A DNA stretch of 64,000 bases from JAJDXW01 sp965243335 (GCA_965243335.1 OZ251545.1:3100001-3164000), one strand, 5' to 3'; counted from the first letter of the stretch, positions 25,602 through 34,510 are shown. Notes: generated by a model from the sequence alone, not told the origin. Made by a program: numbers and translations.

Positions 25602-26918
25602 TCAGCCGCGAAGGGCCGCCTCGAGGCCGCCCTCCAGGATGTCGACGGCGCGGTCGAGCTGGGCCTCGGTGGTTCCGAAGGGCGGGACGAAGCGCATGAC
25701 GTTGCCGTGCTGGCCGCGCACCGAGAAGATCATCCCCTCGCGGAGGGCGTGCCGGTACACCGCCTGCGCCTCCTCCTTCGCCGGGGCCTTGCTGCGCCGG
25801 TCCCGGACCAGCTCGATCCCCTGCAGGACGCCCCGCCCCCGGACGTCGCCGATGATCTCGAAGCGCTGCTGGAGGGCGCGGACCCGCTCCTGCCACCAGG
25901 CGGAGATCCGCCGGGCCCGGGCCGGGACGTCCTCCGCCTCGATGACGTCGAGGCTCGCGCTCCCCGCGGTGCAGGCGATGGGGTCGGAGGAGTGGGAGTG
26001 GCCGAACGACAGCCCGCCCGCGACCGCCCGCTCCTCGATCTCGTCGGAGGTCACCATCGCGCTCACCGCGAGCCCCCCGCCGAAGTGCTTCGACACGGTG
26101 ATGACGTCCGGGACCACCCCTTCCTGCCGGTAGGCGTACATCGCCCCGAGCTTGCCGAGCCCGGTCTGCGCCTCGTCGAAGATGAGGAGGGCGCCCCGCC
26201 CCCGGACCTCCTCCGCGAGGGCCGCGAGGTAGCCGGGGGGCATCTCGATCACCCCGCCCGCGCTGACGAGGGGCTCCACGATGACCCCCGCGAGGTTCCC
26301 CGCGCATTCCCGGTCCAGCAGCTCGAAGCCCATGCCGAGGAGGGGCCGCCACCACTCCGGGTCTTCGCTCGCGAACGGCGAGCGGTAGGCGTAGGGGGTG
26401 GGAATGGCGTAGACGTCCGGGATGGACGGGCCGTAGCCCGGCCCCGCCGCGCAGTAGCTCACCGCACGGGTCACGTCGGTATAGCCGTGGAAGCTCAAGT
26501 GGAAGGCCGCGATCCCGCTCCGCCCGGTCGCGCGCCGCGCGAACAACATCGCCGCCTCGTTCGAGTCCGCCCCCGACTGGATGAAGAGGGCGCGCTTGAG
26601 CGGCGGGTCGAGGGTCCCGGCGAGCTTCCGGGCCAGCTCGATCTGGGGCGCGTTGTAGTAGACCGAGCTCGCGTGGGTGAGCTGGCCGAGACCGGCGCGG
26701 ATGGCGCGGGTCACCTCCGGGTGGTTGTGCCCGAGGGCCGAGCACATCTGCCCGGAGTTGAAGTCGAGGTACTCCTTGCCCTCCGTGTCCCAGATGAGCG
26801 ATCCCTCGGCGCGGGCGAGGATCGGCCCTTCCGCCGCCGGCACGACGTCGGCCAGCAGGCCGTTCCGGACCAGGTACTCCCCCGCCGCCTCGCGAAGCTC
26901 GCGTGTGTTCCTGTTCAT
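25602..26918 (-). CDS. class III PLP aminotransferase, 2,2-dialkylglycine decarboxylase-like
   Basis: A 438-residue PLP enzyme. The LDFNSGQMCSALGHNHPEV segment (51-69), SGADSNEAA (115-123), DEAQTG (248-253, aspartate that contacts the PLP ring) and the Schiff-base lysine K277 in VSKHFGGGL are in place. The GQM and AIPTPYAYR stretches match 2,2-dialkylglycine decarboxylase more than ornithine or acetylornithine aminotransferases. It probably transaminates (or decarboxylates and transaminates) an amino acid using pyruvate or another keto acid. It stands alone on the minus strand, downstream of two tiny overlapping ORFs. Confidence 0.88.
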   Translation of the reverse strand: MNRNTRELREAAGEYLVRNGLLADVVPAAEGPILARAEGSLIWDTEGKEYLDFNSGQMCSALGHNHPEVTRAIRAGLGQLTHASSVYYNAPQIELARKLAGTLDPPLKRALFIQSGADSNEAAMLFARRATGRSGIAAFHLSFHGYTDVTRAVSYCAAGPGYGPSIPDVYAIPTPYAYRSPFASEDPEWWRPLLGMGFELLDRECAGNLAGVIVEPLVSAGGVIEMPPGYLAALAEEVRGRGALLIFDEAQTGLGKLGAMYAYRQEGVVPDVITVSKHFGGGLAVSAMVTSDEIEERAVAGGLSFGHSHSSDPIACTAGSASLDVIEAEDVPARARRISAWWQERVRALQQRFEIIGDVRGRGVLQGIELVRDRRSKAPAKEEAQAVYRHALREGMIFSVRGQHGNVMRFVPPFGTTEAQLDRAVDILEGGLEAALRG

Positions 26919-26930
26919 GCTGCCCTCCCG

Positions 26931-27053
26931 TCAGCGTGGCCGGCGGGTGCGCCGCACCGGCATCCGCGCCCCGACACCGCCGCGCCGGGAGCCCCCGGCA
27001 TTCCGGATCGCCCTGCGTCCGCGGAAGATTTCCTGGTACTCGTCGACCCGCAT
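26931..27053 (-). CDS. 40-residue ORF, possibly a truncated nitroreductase start
   Basis: Begins MRVDEYQEIFRGRRAIRN and then becomes arginine/glycine-rich. The opening resembles the N-terminal helix of nitroreductases (a GRRSIR-type motif), so it may be what is left of one. Its ATG overlaps the upstream stop as TGATG. Weak evidence overall. Confidence 0.25.
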   Translation of the reverse strand: MRVDEYQEIFRGRRAIRNAGGSRRGGVGARMPVRRTRRPR

Positions 27054-27241
27054 CAGTACCTCCGCGGCCACCGTCGCGCGTATTCGCCGGGCCCCTCGCC
27101 GGGCCGTGCGACCCGCTCCCGGGCTTCGAGCCGGGCCAGGGTCCTCTCGCGATCCTTCGGCTCGGTCGCCTCCCGCAGACGCTCGCGCAGCCGCGCGTGC
27201 GCGTAGTGCGCGCTGGTGGGGTACTCGTCGCGAGGCTTCAT
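27053..27241 (-). CDS. 62-residue charged hypothetical protein
   Basis: Starts at ATG with a strong GGAGGAGGAG upstream (6-nt spacing). The product MKPRDEYPTSAHY... is very rich in Arg and Glu and mostly helical (RLRERLREATEPKDRERT). It has no membrane helix or signal. Its TGA overlaps the next ATG (TGATG), suggesting coupled translation of the 40-residue ORF. I do not recognise the family. The good ribosome-binding site is the main argument that it is real. Confidence 0.4.
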   Translation of the reverse strand: MKPRDEYPTSAHYAHARLRERLREATEPKDRERTLARLEARERVARPGEGPGEYARRWPRRY

Positions 27242-27357
27242 CCGTCTCCTCCTCCGTGCCGCCGTGCCCTCCTCCGCCCATCTTGCCACGTTCGCCCCGG
27301 TTCGTCCTCGACCCGAGCCGGCGCCTCGGTCACGCCTCGCGTCCCGGGACCGGCGTA

Positions 27358-27492
27358 TCCTGGGAACGCTTGTGTCTCACCCACCTTCGTCATTCCCGCG
27401 AAAGCGGGAATCCATGTGTCTTGGGAACGCTTGTGTCCCGCCCGCATCGACTCGCGGCGGTCCTGCCGTCCCGTCTGCCGGCGGGACGCGCC
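27358..27492. repeat. family A-B-A repeat block
   Basis: CCTGGGAACGCTTGTGTCTC (27359), a family B palindrome (about 27389-27413), then a second family A copy (TTGGGAACGCTTGTGTCCC, about 27421) and a decayed inverse (CTGCCGGCGGGACGC, about 27476). The gap 27242-27671 holds no other feature I can support. Confidence 0.7.
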
Positions 27493-27671
27493 GGTCCCGG
27501 GACCTCCGCCGCTCCGGCTCGACCGATCCGGGCCAGCCGCGCCAACCCGTTCCTCGGCGTGAAGAGGTCCCGGCCTCGGGGCGCGGCGCGCAGCGTCCGA
27601 AGCCGGCGCGCACTCCGGCTAGAATCGGGAGGTTCCGCCCGCCCGGCACACGGCCCATTCGGAGACGACCC

Positions 27672-28499
27672 ATGCCCGCCCTGACCCGCGAAGAGATCCG
27701 GACCTACGAGGACGACGGCTACGTCGTCCCCTCCTACCGCGTCCCCGAGGAACGCATGGCGGTGCTGGCGGCGGCGGCCGAGGAGGTCATGGCCGCGAAC
27801 CCCGACACCCGCCCCGAGCAGCTTCCGAACATCCACATTACGAACGGCGCGGGGACCCACCTCCGGGGGCACCCGGCCTTTCTCGACGTCGCCCTCGACG
27901 AGGACCTCCTCGACCTCGTCTCGTGCGTCATCGGGGACGACGTCGTCATGTGGGGCTGCCAGATCTTCTGCAAGCCGGGCGCCGACGGCATGGAGGTGCC
28001 CATGCACCAGGACGGCCAGTACTGGCCCATCCGCCCCCTCGCGACCTGCACGGTGTGGCTCGCCATCGACGATTCGGACCGCGGGAACGGATGCCTCACC
28101 GTCATCCCCGGCTCCCATCGCGGCCGCGTCCCCTTCCGGCACCGCACCCGCACCGACGACGACGTCGTGCTCAACCAGGCGGTGGACGACCCGCGCGCGT
28201 TCGCCCGCCCGCCCGCCTTCGTGGAGCTCGAGCGCGGGCAGCTCTCCATGCACGACATATTCCTCATCCACGGCTCGGCCCCGAACACGTCCGGGCGCCG
28301 CCGGGCCGGCCTCGCGCTCCGCTACATGCCGACCACCTCCTGGTTCCGGCGCGACCTCGAGATGCAGTTCAGCGGCTACCCCTCCAACTTCGCGGACCGG
28401 CCGATCTGGCTCGCCCGCGGACGGGACGTCTGCGGGAAGAACGACTTCACCATCGGGCACGACACGGCGCCGCCGGCTCGCGCGGCGGGCTTCGCGTAG
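27672..28499 (+). CDS. phytanoyl-CoA dioxygenase (PhyH) family protein
   Basis: A 275-residue Fe(II)/2-oxoglutarate-dependent dioxygenase. The HxD pair is at H112/D114 (MHQDGQYW), the distal histidine is probably H200 (FLIHGSAPN), and the 2-oxoglutarate-binding arginine is R210 or R211. The DRGNGCLTVIPGSHRG stretch (136-151) is a hallmark of the family. ATG at 27672 follows GGAGACGACCC; longer upstream frames run through repeat DNA. It stands alone. Family members hydroxylate acyl-CoAs or small molecules such as ectoine; which one applies here is not evident. Confidence 0.88.
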   Translation: MPALTREEIRTYEDDGYVVPSYRVPEERMAVLAAAAEEVMAANPDTRPEQLPNIHITNGAGTHLRGHPAFLDVALDEDLLDLVSCVIGDDVVMWGCQIFCKPGADGMEVPMHQDGQYWPIRPLATCTVWLAIDDSDRGNGCLTVIPGSHRGRVPFRHRTRTDDDVVLNQAVDDPRAFARPPAFVELERGQLSMHDIFLIHGSAPNTSGRRRAGLALRYMPTTSWFRRDLEMQFSGYPSNFADRPIWLARGRDVCGKNDFTIGHDTAPPARAAGFA

Positions 28500-28519
28500 C
28501 CCGCGACCGCGCAGAGCTC

Positions 28520-28699
28520 CCGGTCGAAGCCCGCCGCCCCGCTCCCTGAATGGGAGCGTGTGGTCAGGGCGAACAGGGCGTGGAGTATCCCGGAATCGCC
28601 GATGCAGACCTCGGGCGAGCGAACCTGCCGCTTGCCGACGTTCTCGTACCAAGGGTGCGATTGCCGGACCACGAACACCGAGGTCAGCAGCAGATATCC
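28520..28699 (-). pseudogene. fragment of a DUF4143-type ATPase gene
   Basis: The minus strand encodes GYLLLTSVFVVRQSHPWYEN, then VGKRQVRSPEVCIGDSGILH and ALF, closely resembling the core of DUF4143 (VGKRLVKSPKVYxRDSGLLHALL) found C-terminal to an AAA domain in many prokaryotic ATPases. The ATPase part is missing, and the reading becomes meaningless near 28530. One side abuts the perfect inverted repeat at 28700-28742 exactly, suggesting a rearrangement boundary. Confidence 0.65.
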
Positions 28700-28742
28700 A
28701 TACCTTGAAATCTGAACGGCGGGTGTTCAGATTTCAAGGTAT
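28700..28742. repeat. perfect 18-bp inverted repeat, AT-richer than its surroundings
   Basis: ATACCTTGAAATCTGAAC (28700-28717) and its exact complement (28725-28742) flank a 7-nt loop GGCGGGT. The arms are far more AT-rich than the neighbourhood. It could be a terminator hairpin between convergent phyH and phoX, or the remains of a mobile-element end, since it borders the DUF4143 fragment. Confidence 0.7.
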
Positions 28743-28913
28743 TCCGGCATGGGCGGCTGCCGGACCTCGCGCCACCGCTCCCCGGCGACGTGACCATGGG
28801 GACTTGGACACGGACCCGGCCGGCCCGCGGAGAGAAGAAAGAGGGGGCGCCGAAGCGCCCCCTGGAACTGCCGCCCAGGCGCCGCCGCCCTGGCGGCGCG
28901 AAGCCGGCTCGGC

Positions 28914-30821
28914 TCAGCCCACCGGGCTCCCGTCCTCGCGGGCGATGGCGACGACCGACGAGCGGGGCGCGGTGTCCCCGCCGTCCGGGAAGTGGCTGTC
29001 GCCCTTCTCGCCGGGGTGCTGGATGCCGATGAAGAGGGTCTTCCGGTCCGCGCTCCACGCGAACCCGGTGACCTCGCACTCCCGCGGGCCGACCAGGAAG
29101 CGGCGGATCTCCCCGGTCTCCGGGTCCCCCACCAGCATCTGGTTGTTCCCCTGGCCCGCGAACCCGTCCTTGTTCGTGTACTTGCCGTCGGTCTGGATCC
29201 ACAGCCTCCCCCGGCTGTCGAAGGCGAGCCCGTCCGGCGAGTTGAACATGTTGTCGGGGGTCACGTTCGGCGAGCCGGCGTTCTCGTCCGAGTGGACCGC
29301 CGGGTTCCCCGCGACCACGTAGAGGTCCCAGTCGAAGCCGGCCGCGAGGTGGTCGCCGCCGTCCGGACGCCAGCGCACGATCTGGCCGTAGAGGTTTCCG
29401 GCCCGCGGGTTCGGCCCCCCGACCGGGGTCGGGTCGCCGCCCTTGTTCGGCTTCTTGCCGCGGTTCTTGTTGTTGGTGAGGCAGCAGTAGACCTCGGCCT
29501 TCATGGGGTTCGCGGCCACCCACTCGGGACGGTCCATGGTCGTCGCGCCCACCGCGGACGCGGCCATGCGGGTATGGATCGCGATCTCGGCCGCGGTGGC
29601 CATGCCCGTCGCCTCCGGGGTCAGCTCGGCCCATTCGCCGCGCCCCCCGTCCGCGAACCTCGCCGCGAACAGGCGGCCCGACTCGAGGAGGTTCGAGTTG
29701 TCGCCGCCCTCGGCGTACCGCCCGTCGCTCACGAACCGGTAGAGGAACTCGCCCCGCTCGTCGTCGCCCATGTAGACGACCACCTGGCCGTCGGCGGCGA
29801 GGACCACCTCCGCGTTCTCGTGCTTGAAGCGCCCGAGCGCGGTCCGCTTCTTCGGGGTCGAGCCGGGATCGAGGGGATCGATCTCGACCACGTAGCCGTT
29901 CCGGTTCGGCTCGTTGGGATGCCGGGCGATGTCGAAGCGCTCGTCCGCCATCGCCCATGCGTACCCCCGGTCCTTGGGGCCGACCCCGTAGCGCTTGAAC
30001 GCGGGGCTGATCTCGAGGTCCTCGTCGCTCGAGGAGAAGTAGCCGTGGAAGTTCTCCTCGCAGGCGAGATAGGTCCCCCACGGGGTGCGGCCGTTGCCGC
30101 AGTTGTTCCAGGTGCCGAGGCTGCGCGCGCCCTCCGGGTCCGCGGCGGTCTTGAGGAGGTCGTGGCCCCGCGCCGGCCCGGTGATCTCCATCGGGGTGTC
30201 CGCGGTGATGCGCCGGTTGTACGGCGAGTCCTTGACGATCGCCCAGGCGCCGTCCTCGTCGGCGATCTCGACCACCGACACGCCGTGTCCGGCCTTGCCC
30301 TTGCGGACGTCGTCGGCGTTCTCGGGGCTCCCGCTGCCCGACCCGCCGTACATGATCTTGAGGTTCACGTACTCGTTGTTGACCGTGAGAACGTTCCGGC
30401 CTTCGTGGGTGAAGAGCGACATCCCGTCGCAGTTGTCGCCGAAGGCGCGCTCCTGGCTCGCTCCCGTGCCGCGCGTCGTCTGGTCGAACCCGGCCCCGTC
30501 GGACCACATCGGATCGCCCCACCTGGCGACCACGTGCCAGCGGTAGCCCGGCGGAACGGTGACGGTGTCGAGGGAGTTGGCGGGGACCGCCTCGAACCCG
30601 AAGCGGTCGGCGGACGCGAACGCGGAGCGCGGCATGGCCAGCCCGCAGCTCGCGACGAATCCCGCCGCCCCGAAGGTGACGCTCCCGCGGAGGAAGCCCC
30701 GCCGCGAGACGGCGCGGTCCACCAGCCGGCTGAAATCAGTCTCGAGCGGGCGGGGATGGTGGACCTCGTCGAATTCGTCGAACGAGAGCTCGCTCGCCGG
30801 TGTGGGTCTGGTCTTCGGCAT
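28914..30821 (-). CDS. phoX: PhoX family alkaline phosphatase
   Basis: A 635-residue secreted phosphatase of the calcium/iron-dependent PhoX (DUF839) family, releasing phosphate from organic esters in the periplasm. A Tat signal is visible: SRRGFLRG at 39-46 followed by a hydrophobic stretch to about residue 70; the long 38-residue pre-region is typical. Family segments include VNNEYVNLKIMYGG, GTYLACEENFHGYF, GRFKHENAEV and YCCLTNNKNR. A lone cysteine in FVASCGLA could suggest lipidation but lacks a proper lipobox. It lies alone on the minus strand, and phosphate-responsive regulation is likely; I see no clear Pho box. Confidence 0.92.
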   Translation of the reverse strand: MPKTRPTPASELSFDEFDEVHHPRPLETDFSRLVDRAVSRRGFLRGSVTFGAAGFVASCGLAMPRSAFASADRFGFEAVPANSLDTVTVPPGYRWHVVARWGDPMWSDGAGFDQTTRGTGASQERAFGDNCDGMSLFTHEGRNVLTVNNEYVNLKIMYGGSGSGSPENADDVRKGKAGHGVSVVEIADEDGAWAIVKDSPYNRRITADTPMEITGPARGHDLLKTAADPEGARSLGTWNNCGNGRTPWGTYLACEENFHGYFSSSDEDLEISPAFKRYGVGPKDRGYAWAMADERFDIARHPNEPNRNGYVVEIDPLDPGSTPKKRTALGRFKHENAEVVLAADGQVVVYMGDDERGEFLYRFVSDGRYAEGGDNSNLLESGRLFAARFADGGRGEWAELTPEATGMATAAEIAIHTRMAASAVGATTMDRPEWVAANPMKAEVYCCLTNNKNRGKKPNKGGDPTPVGGPNPRAGNLYGQIVRWRPDGGDHLAAGFDWDLYVVAGNPAVHSDENAGSPNVTPDNMFNSPDGLAFDSRGRLWIQTDGKYTNKDGFAGQGNNQMLVGDPETGEIRRFLVGPRECEVTGFAWSADRKTLFIGIQHPGEKGDSHFPDGGDTAPRSSVVAIAREDGSPVG

Positions 30822-31090
30822 GTTCGTTCTCCTCTCGCCGCGACCGCCGCGGCGTCATTTGGTGGTTGTCGGGTCAGGCCAAGTCAGGTCGGACCGGATC
30901 GGATCGGCCCTTCGGGGGCCGGCGAGCCCGACTATACGCCCCGGGCAGTGGTCCGCGCCAACGAGCCGGCGCCGCCCTTCGCATGGCAAGCGGCCCGCCG
31001 CCGACACGCGATCCGACTACAATGCCGCACGTCGGCGCCGCCCGCATGGCCGGCTTGCCGGGACGATGCGGCGATGCCGGAAGGAAGGCC

Positions 31091-31156
31091 ATGCCCCCCT
31101 TCATCGCCGCGATTTCCTGACGGCCGCCGCCGGCGCCGCCGGGCGGAAGCGGTCAT
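31091..31156 (+). pseudogene. decapitated gene start: Tat signal peptide only
   Basis: A good GGAAGGAAGG precedes ATG at 31091. One base removed from the six-C run (31094-31099) gives MPPLHRRDFLTAAAGAAG, a textbook Tat signal start (RRDFLTAAAG). The frame then stops in unrelated sequence, 80 nt before the next gene. It is probably the surviving 5' end of a Tat-exported protein gene whose body was replaced. The rest of 30822-31233 contains only short direct repeats (GTCGG/ATCGG types). Confidence 0.45.
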
Positions 31157-31233
31157 GATCGGGGCGCCCCGCAACGGGTGTCGGTGGAGATCCGCGAAGG
31201 TCCTGCCGATGGATGGAGGCGAGGAACCGAGCC

Positions 31234-32814
31234 ATGCGCTTCTTCAACACCGCCGGCCCCGTCAAGCCCGGCAAGCACTACTGCATCCCGCCGCTCGAGC
31301 GCTTCGATCTGGACGAGGTGCTGACGCTCGTCCGGGATGAGAAGTACTTCGTGCTGCACGCCCCGCGCCAGACGGGCAAGACCTCCGCCCTGCTCGCGCT
31401 GTGCGATCTGCTGAACGGACAGGGCTACGCCTGCGCGTACACCACCGTCGAGGAAGCGCGCACCGCCCGCGACGACATGAGGGAGGCGATGCGGGTGGTG
31501 CTCTCCGCACTGGGTTCGGACGCGCGCTCGGCGTTGGGCGACGACTTCCTGGCCAGACACTGGTCCGGCATCCTCGCCGAGTTCGGCCCGAGCAGGGCGC
31601 TGCGCGAGGCCCTGAAGCAGTGGTCGGAGGCGTCGGCGAAGCCGCTGGTGCTGCTCATCGACGAGATCGACACCCTCCAGGGCGACCCGCTGCTCTCGAC
31701 CTTGCAGCAGCTACGGGGGGGCTACCCCATGCGCCCGGAGGCGTTTCCGCAGTGCGTGGTGCTGTGCGGGCTGCGCGACGTGCGCGACTACCGCATCCGG
31801 TCCACCAGCAGCCCGTTCAACATCGTGGCGAAGTCCCTGCGGATGGGGGACTTCACCCGGGAGGAGACCCTGACCCTCCTCGACCAGCACACCGGGGAGA
31901 CCGGGCAGGCGTTCACGGACGATGCCCGCGAGGCGATCTGGACCCAGACCCTCGGCCAGCCGTGGCTGGTCAACGCGCTGGCGTATGAGACCTGCTTCGA
32001 GCGCAAGGCGGGGCGCGACCGCTCCCGCGCGGTCACCGAGGACGATGTCGCCCAAGCGCGCGAGGCGCTCATCGTGCGCCGGGTGACGCACCTCGACCAG
32101 TTGGCCGACAAGCTCCGCGAAGACCGCGTGCGGCGGGTGGTCGAGCCGATGCTGAGCGGGGCGGACGAGCGGCGCGCCACCGAGCGCGACGTCGAGTACG
32201 TGCGCGACCTCGGCCTCATCGCCCGGGACAAGCCGGTGCGCATCGCCAACCCCATCTACGCGGAGGTCGTGCCGCGCGAGCTGGGCTGGATCCTGCAGGA
32301 GGAGCTGGACCTGGACGCGACCTGGTACGTGGACGCGGACGGGGGCCTGAACCTGGAACGGCTGCTGGAGGCGTTCCAGGACTTCTTCCGCCGGCATTCG
32401 GAGCACTGGAAGAACCGGTTCCTGTACGAGGAGGCGTGGCCGCAGATCCTGTTGCAGGCGTACCTGCACCGGGTGGTGAACGGGGGCGGGCGCATCGAGC
32501 GCGAGTACGGCTTGGGCCGGGGCCGGGTGGACCTGCTGATCATGTGGCCGGAGAGCCGGCCCCCGGAGGGGTCGGGGGGCGGACGGATGCGGGAGTACGT
32601 GGTGGAGTGCAAGGTGGTGCGCGCCGGGGACGGGCTGGAGCGCACGGTTACGGAGGGGGTGGAGCAGACCGCGGGCTATATGGACCGCTGTGCGGCGGAG
32701 GCGGGGCATCTGGTGGTCATCGACCAGCGCGAGGGCCGGACCTGGGAGGAGAAGGTCTTCCGCCGGCCGCGGCGGTCGAAGGGCGGCGTGCCCGTGGAAG
32801 TCTGGGGCATGTGA
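31234..32814 (+). CDS. AAA-like ATPase with C-terminal nuclease-like domain
   Basis: 526 residues. The N-terminal part has Walker A APRQTGKT (43-50), Walker B LVLLIDEID (about 137-145) and a winged-helix-like region, as in AAA-like/STAND ATPases. The C-terminal part (about 420-510) has GRGRVDLLI followed by EYVVECKVV, the D...ExK arrangement of PD-(D/E)xK nucleases. The protein therefore resembles the ATPase-plus-nuclease proteins common in accessory DNA. I prefer ATG at 31234, preceded by GGAGGCGAGGAA, over 31213. The gene stands alone. Its role (defence or toxin control) is unknown. Confidence 0.75.
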   Translation: MRFFNTAGPVKPGKHYCIPPLERFDLDEVLTLVRDEKYFVLHAPRQTGKTSALLALCDLLNGQGYACAYTTVEEARTARDDMREAMRVVLSALGSDARSALGDDFLARHWSGILAEFGPSRALREALKQWSEASAKPLVLLIDEIDTLQGDPLLSTLQQLRGGYPMRPEAFPQCVVLCGLRDVRDYRIRSTSSPFNIVAKSLRMGDFTREETLTLLDQHTGETGQAFTDDAREAIWTQTLGQPWLVNALAYETCFERKAGRDRSRAVTEDDVAQAREALIVRRVTHLDQLADKLREDRVRRVVEPMLSGADERRATERDVEYVRDLGLIARDKPVRIANPIYAEVVPRELGWILQEELDLDATWYVDADGGLNLERLLEAFQDFFRRHSEHWKNRFLYEEAWPQILLQAYLHRVVNGGGRIEREYGLGRGRVDLLIMWPESRPPEGSGGGRMREYVVECKVVRAGDGLERTVTEGVEQTAGYMDRCAAEAGHLVVIDQREGRTWEEKVFRRPRRSKGGVPVEVWGM

Positions 32815-32841
32815 CGCGGCCCCCGCGGCCGCGTCTTCGGG

Positions 32842-33603
32842 TCACCTCTCGACGGCGCTCCCGGATCGCGGGTTCACGTCCGGCGCGTTCGCCCTTGCGA
32901 ACGCGGTCATGTGGAAGGAGGCGTGCGCGGGCTCGTAGGCGTACTCGCGGCCGACCGGGCACGCCCGCCGGGCGAGGCATCCTGCGGCTCGGCAATCGCC
33001 GCCGGGCCGTTCCGTCAGCCACTTCGCGCAGCCCGGCGCGTCGAAGTCCCCTTCGCGCACCGCCCCGACCGGACACGAGGTGAGGCACGGCCGCTCCCGG
33101 CACCCGTCGCAGGGGCGGGGGGCGGGCCACCGGTCCCGCGGCGGAAGCTCGAGGCGCTCCGCAAACGAGAGCGCGCCGCGGTACGCGTGCCACAATCCGT
33201 AGCGCGGGTGGATGAGCGGCCCCATCACCGACGGCCAGACCGTGTCCGCGCGGCGCGCCCAGCGGAGGAAGGGGAGGTAGGGCGGGCCGCCGAAGGGAAA
33301 GAGCGGCTCGGCTCCGAGCGCGCGCGCGAGCCCCGAGACGACCTCGCGCGACCACGCATCGAGGGGATGCTCCGAGCGGCCGAGGAATTCCGCGCGGGAG
33401 AAGGGCGCCCAGACGCTCGAGCCGACGTTGCCGACGAGGATCAGGGTCCCTGCCGCGGCCCCGCCCCGAAGCGGAGGCGCCGCGTCCTCCGGCCCCGGAT
33501 GAAACCCGCCCCGAACCCGGAGCCCGGTGCGCTCCACCGCCGCCGCTACGGCGGCATACGACACGTTTCCGGGAAGGCGGGAGGAGTCGGCCGCGGACCC
33601 CAT
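32842..33603 (-). CDS. 4Fe-4S ferredoxin-type protein
   Basis: 253 residues. A ligand set CDGCRERPCLTSC (C165, C168, C173, C177; C-x2-C-x4-C-x3-C) lies in the C-terminal third, followed by four more cysteines (C192, C204, C209, C215) that could hold a second cluster. The N-terminal 150 residues contain FHPGPED and LVGNVGSSVW and resemble the front of queuosine-reductase-like or cobalamin-related Fe-S proteins without clear family signature. There is no signal peptide. It lies downstream of LIV system 2 (39 nt) and may be a redox partner; the reaction is unknown. Confidence 0.7.
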   Translation of the reverse strand: MGSAADSSRLPGNVSYAAVAAAVERTGLRVRGGFHPGPEDAAPPLRGGAAAGTLILVGNVGSSVWAPFSRAEFLGRSEHPLDAWSREVVSGLARALGAEPLFPFGGPPYLPFLRWARRADTVWPSVMGPLIHPRYGLWHAYRGALSFAERLELPPRDRWPAPRPCDGCRERPCLTSCPVGAVREGDFDAPGCAKWLTERPGGDCRAAGCLARRACPVGREYAYEPAHASFHMTAFARANAPDVNPRSGSAVER

Positions 33604-33641
33604 TTCGCGGATTCGCCGCGGCAGGCCGGCGGCCCGTCGGC

Positions 33642-34475
33642 TCAGGAGAGCCAGCGCTTGCGGCGGCGGTAGGACTTCGTGTCGCGGAAGCTCTTCCGCT
33701 CCCCCGCGCTCACCCCGAGGTAGAACTCCTTCACGTCCTCGTTCTCGGCGAGGGCCTTCGCCTCTCCGTCCATCACCACCCGGCCCGTCTCGAGGATGTA
33801 GCCGTAGCTCGCGTAGCGGAGCGCGATGGTGGTGTTCTGCTCGGCGAGGAGGAAGGTCACCCCCTCCTTCTCGTTCAGGTCCCGGACGATGTCGAAGATC
33901 TCCTGCACGAGCTGCGGGGCGAGCCCCATCGACGGCTCGTCGAGGAGGATCACGGAGGGCTTCGCCATCAGGGCGCGCCCGATGGCGGTCATCTGCTGCT
34001 CTCCCCCCGAGGTGTAGCCGCTCTGGGCGTCCTTGCGCTCCCGGAGGCGCGGGAAGTAGTGGTAGACCTTGTCGAGGTCCTCGTGGATCGCGGCCCGCCC
34101 GTCGCGCCGGGTGTAGGCCCCGGTCAGGAGGTTCTCCTCCACGGTGAGGTGCTCGAAGCAGCGCCGGCCCTCCATCACCTGCACGATGCCCTTGGTCACG
34201 AGGTCGGTCGGCGAGCCGTGCTGGTCGACCCGCTCCCCCCGGAACTCGATGCTGCCCTTGGTCACCTCGCCCCGCTCGGAGCGGAGGAGGTTCGACACCG
34301 CCTTCAGGGTGGTGCTCTTGCCCGCCCCGTTCGCGCCGAGCAGGGCCACGATGCCGCCCTCCGGCACTTCGAGCGACACCCCCTTCAGCACGAGGATGAC
34401 GTGGTCGTAGATGACCTCGATGTTGTTGACCGCGAGCAGGGGCTTCGCCCCGCCGGCGGCGGGCTGGGTCTGCAT
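33642..34475 (-). CDS. livF: branched-chain amino acid-type ABC ATPase (LivF), system 2
   Basis: 277 residues. Walker A GANGAGKST is at 47-55, the signature appears as YTSGGEQQ (T instead of L), Walker B is VILLDEPSMGLAP, and VEQN is replaced by LAEQN, as in LivF proteins. The N-terminal ten residues are a non-conserved extension. It is the last ABC gene of the minus-strand system 2 operon and follows the binding-protein gene across a strong hairpin. Confidence 0.93.
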   Translation of the reverse strand: MQTQPAAGGAKPLLAVNNIEVIYDHVILVLKGVSLEVPEGGIVALLGANGAGKSTTLKAVSNLLRSERGEVTKGSIEFRGERVDQHGSPTDLVTKGIVQVMEGRRCFEHLTVEENLLTGAYTRRDGRAAIHEDLDKVYHYFPRLRERKDAQSGYTSGGEQQMTAIGRALMAKPSVILLDEPSMGLAPQLVQEIFDIVRDLNEKEGVTFLLAEQNTTIALRYASYGYILETGRVVMDGEAKALAENEDVKEFYLGVSAGERKSFRDTKSYRRRKRWLS

Positions 34476-34510
34476 GACGGGCGCTTCTCCGGGTGGTCGG
34501 GAGGCCCGCG

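Noticed and set aside
26931..27053. A functional nitroreductase
   Set aside because: Only about 18 residues resemble the family N-terminus; the rest is arginine/glycine-rich and too short.
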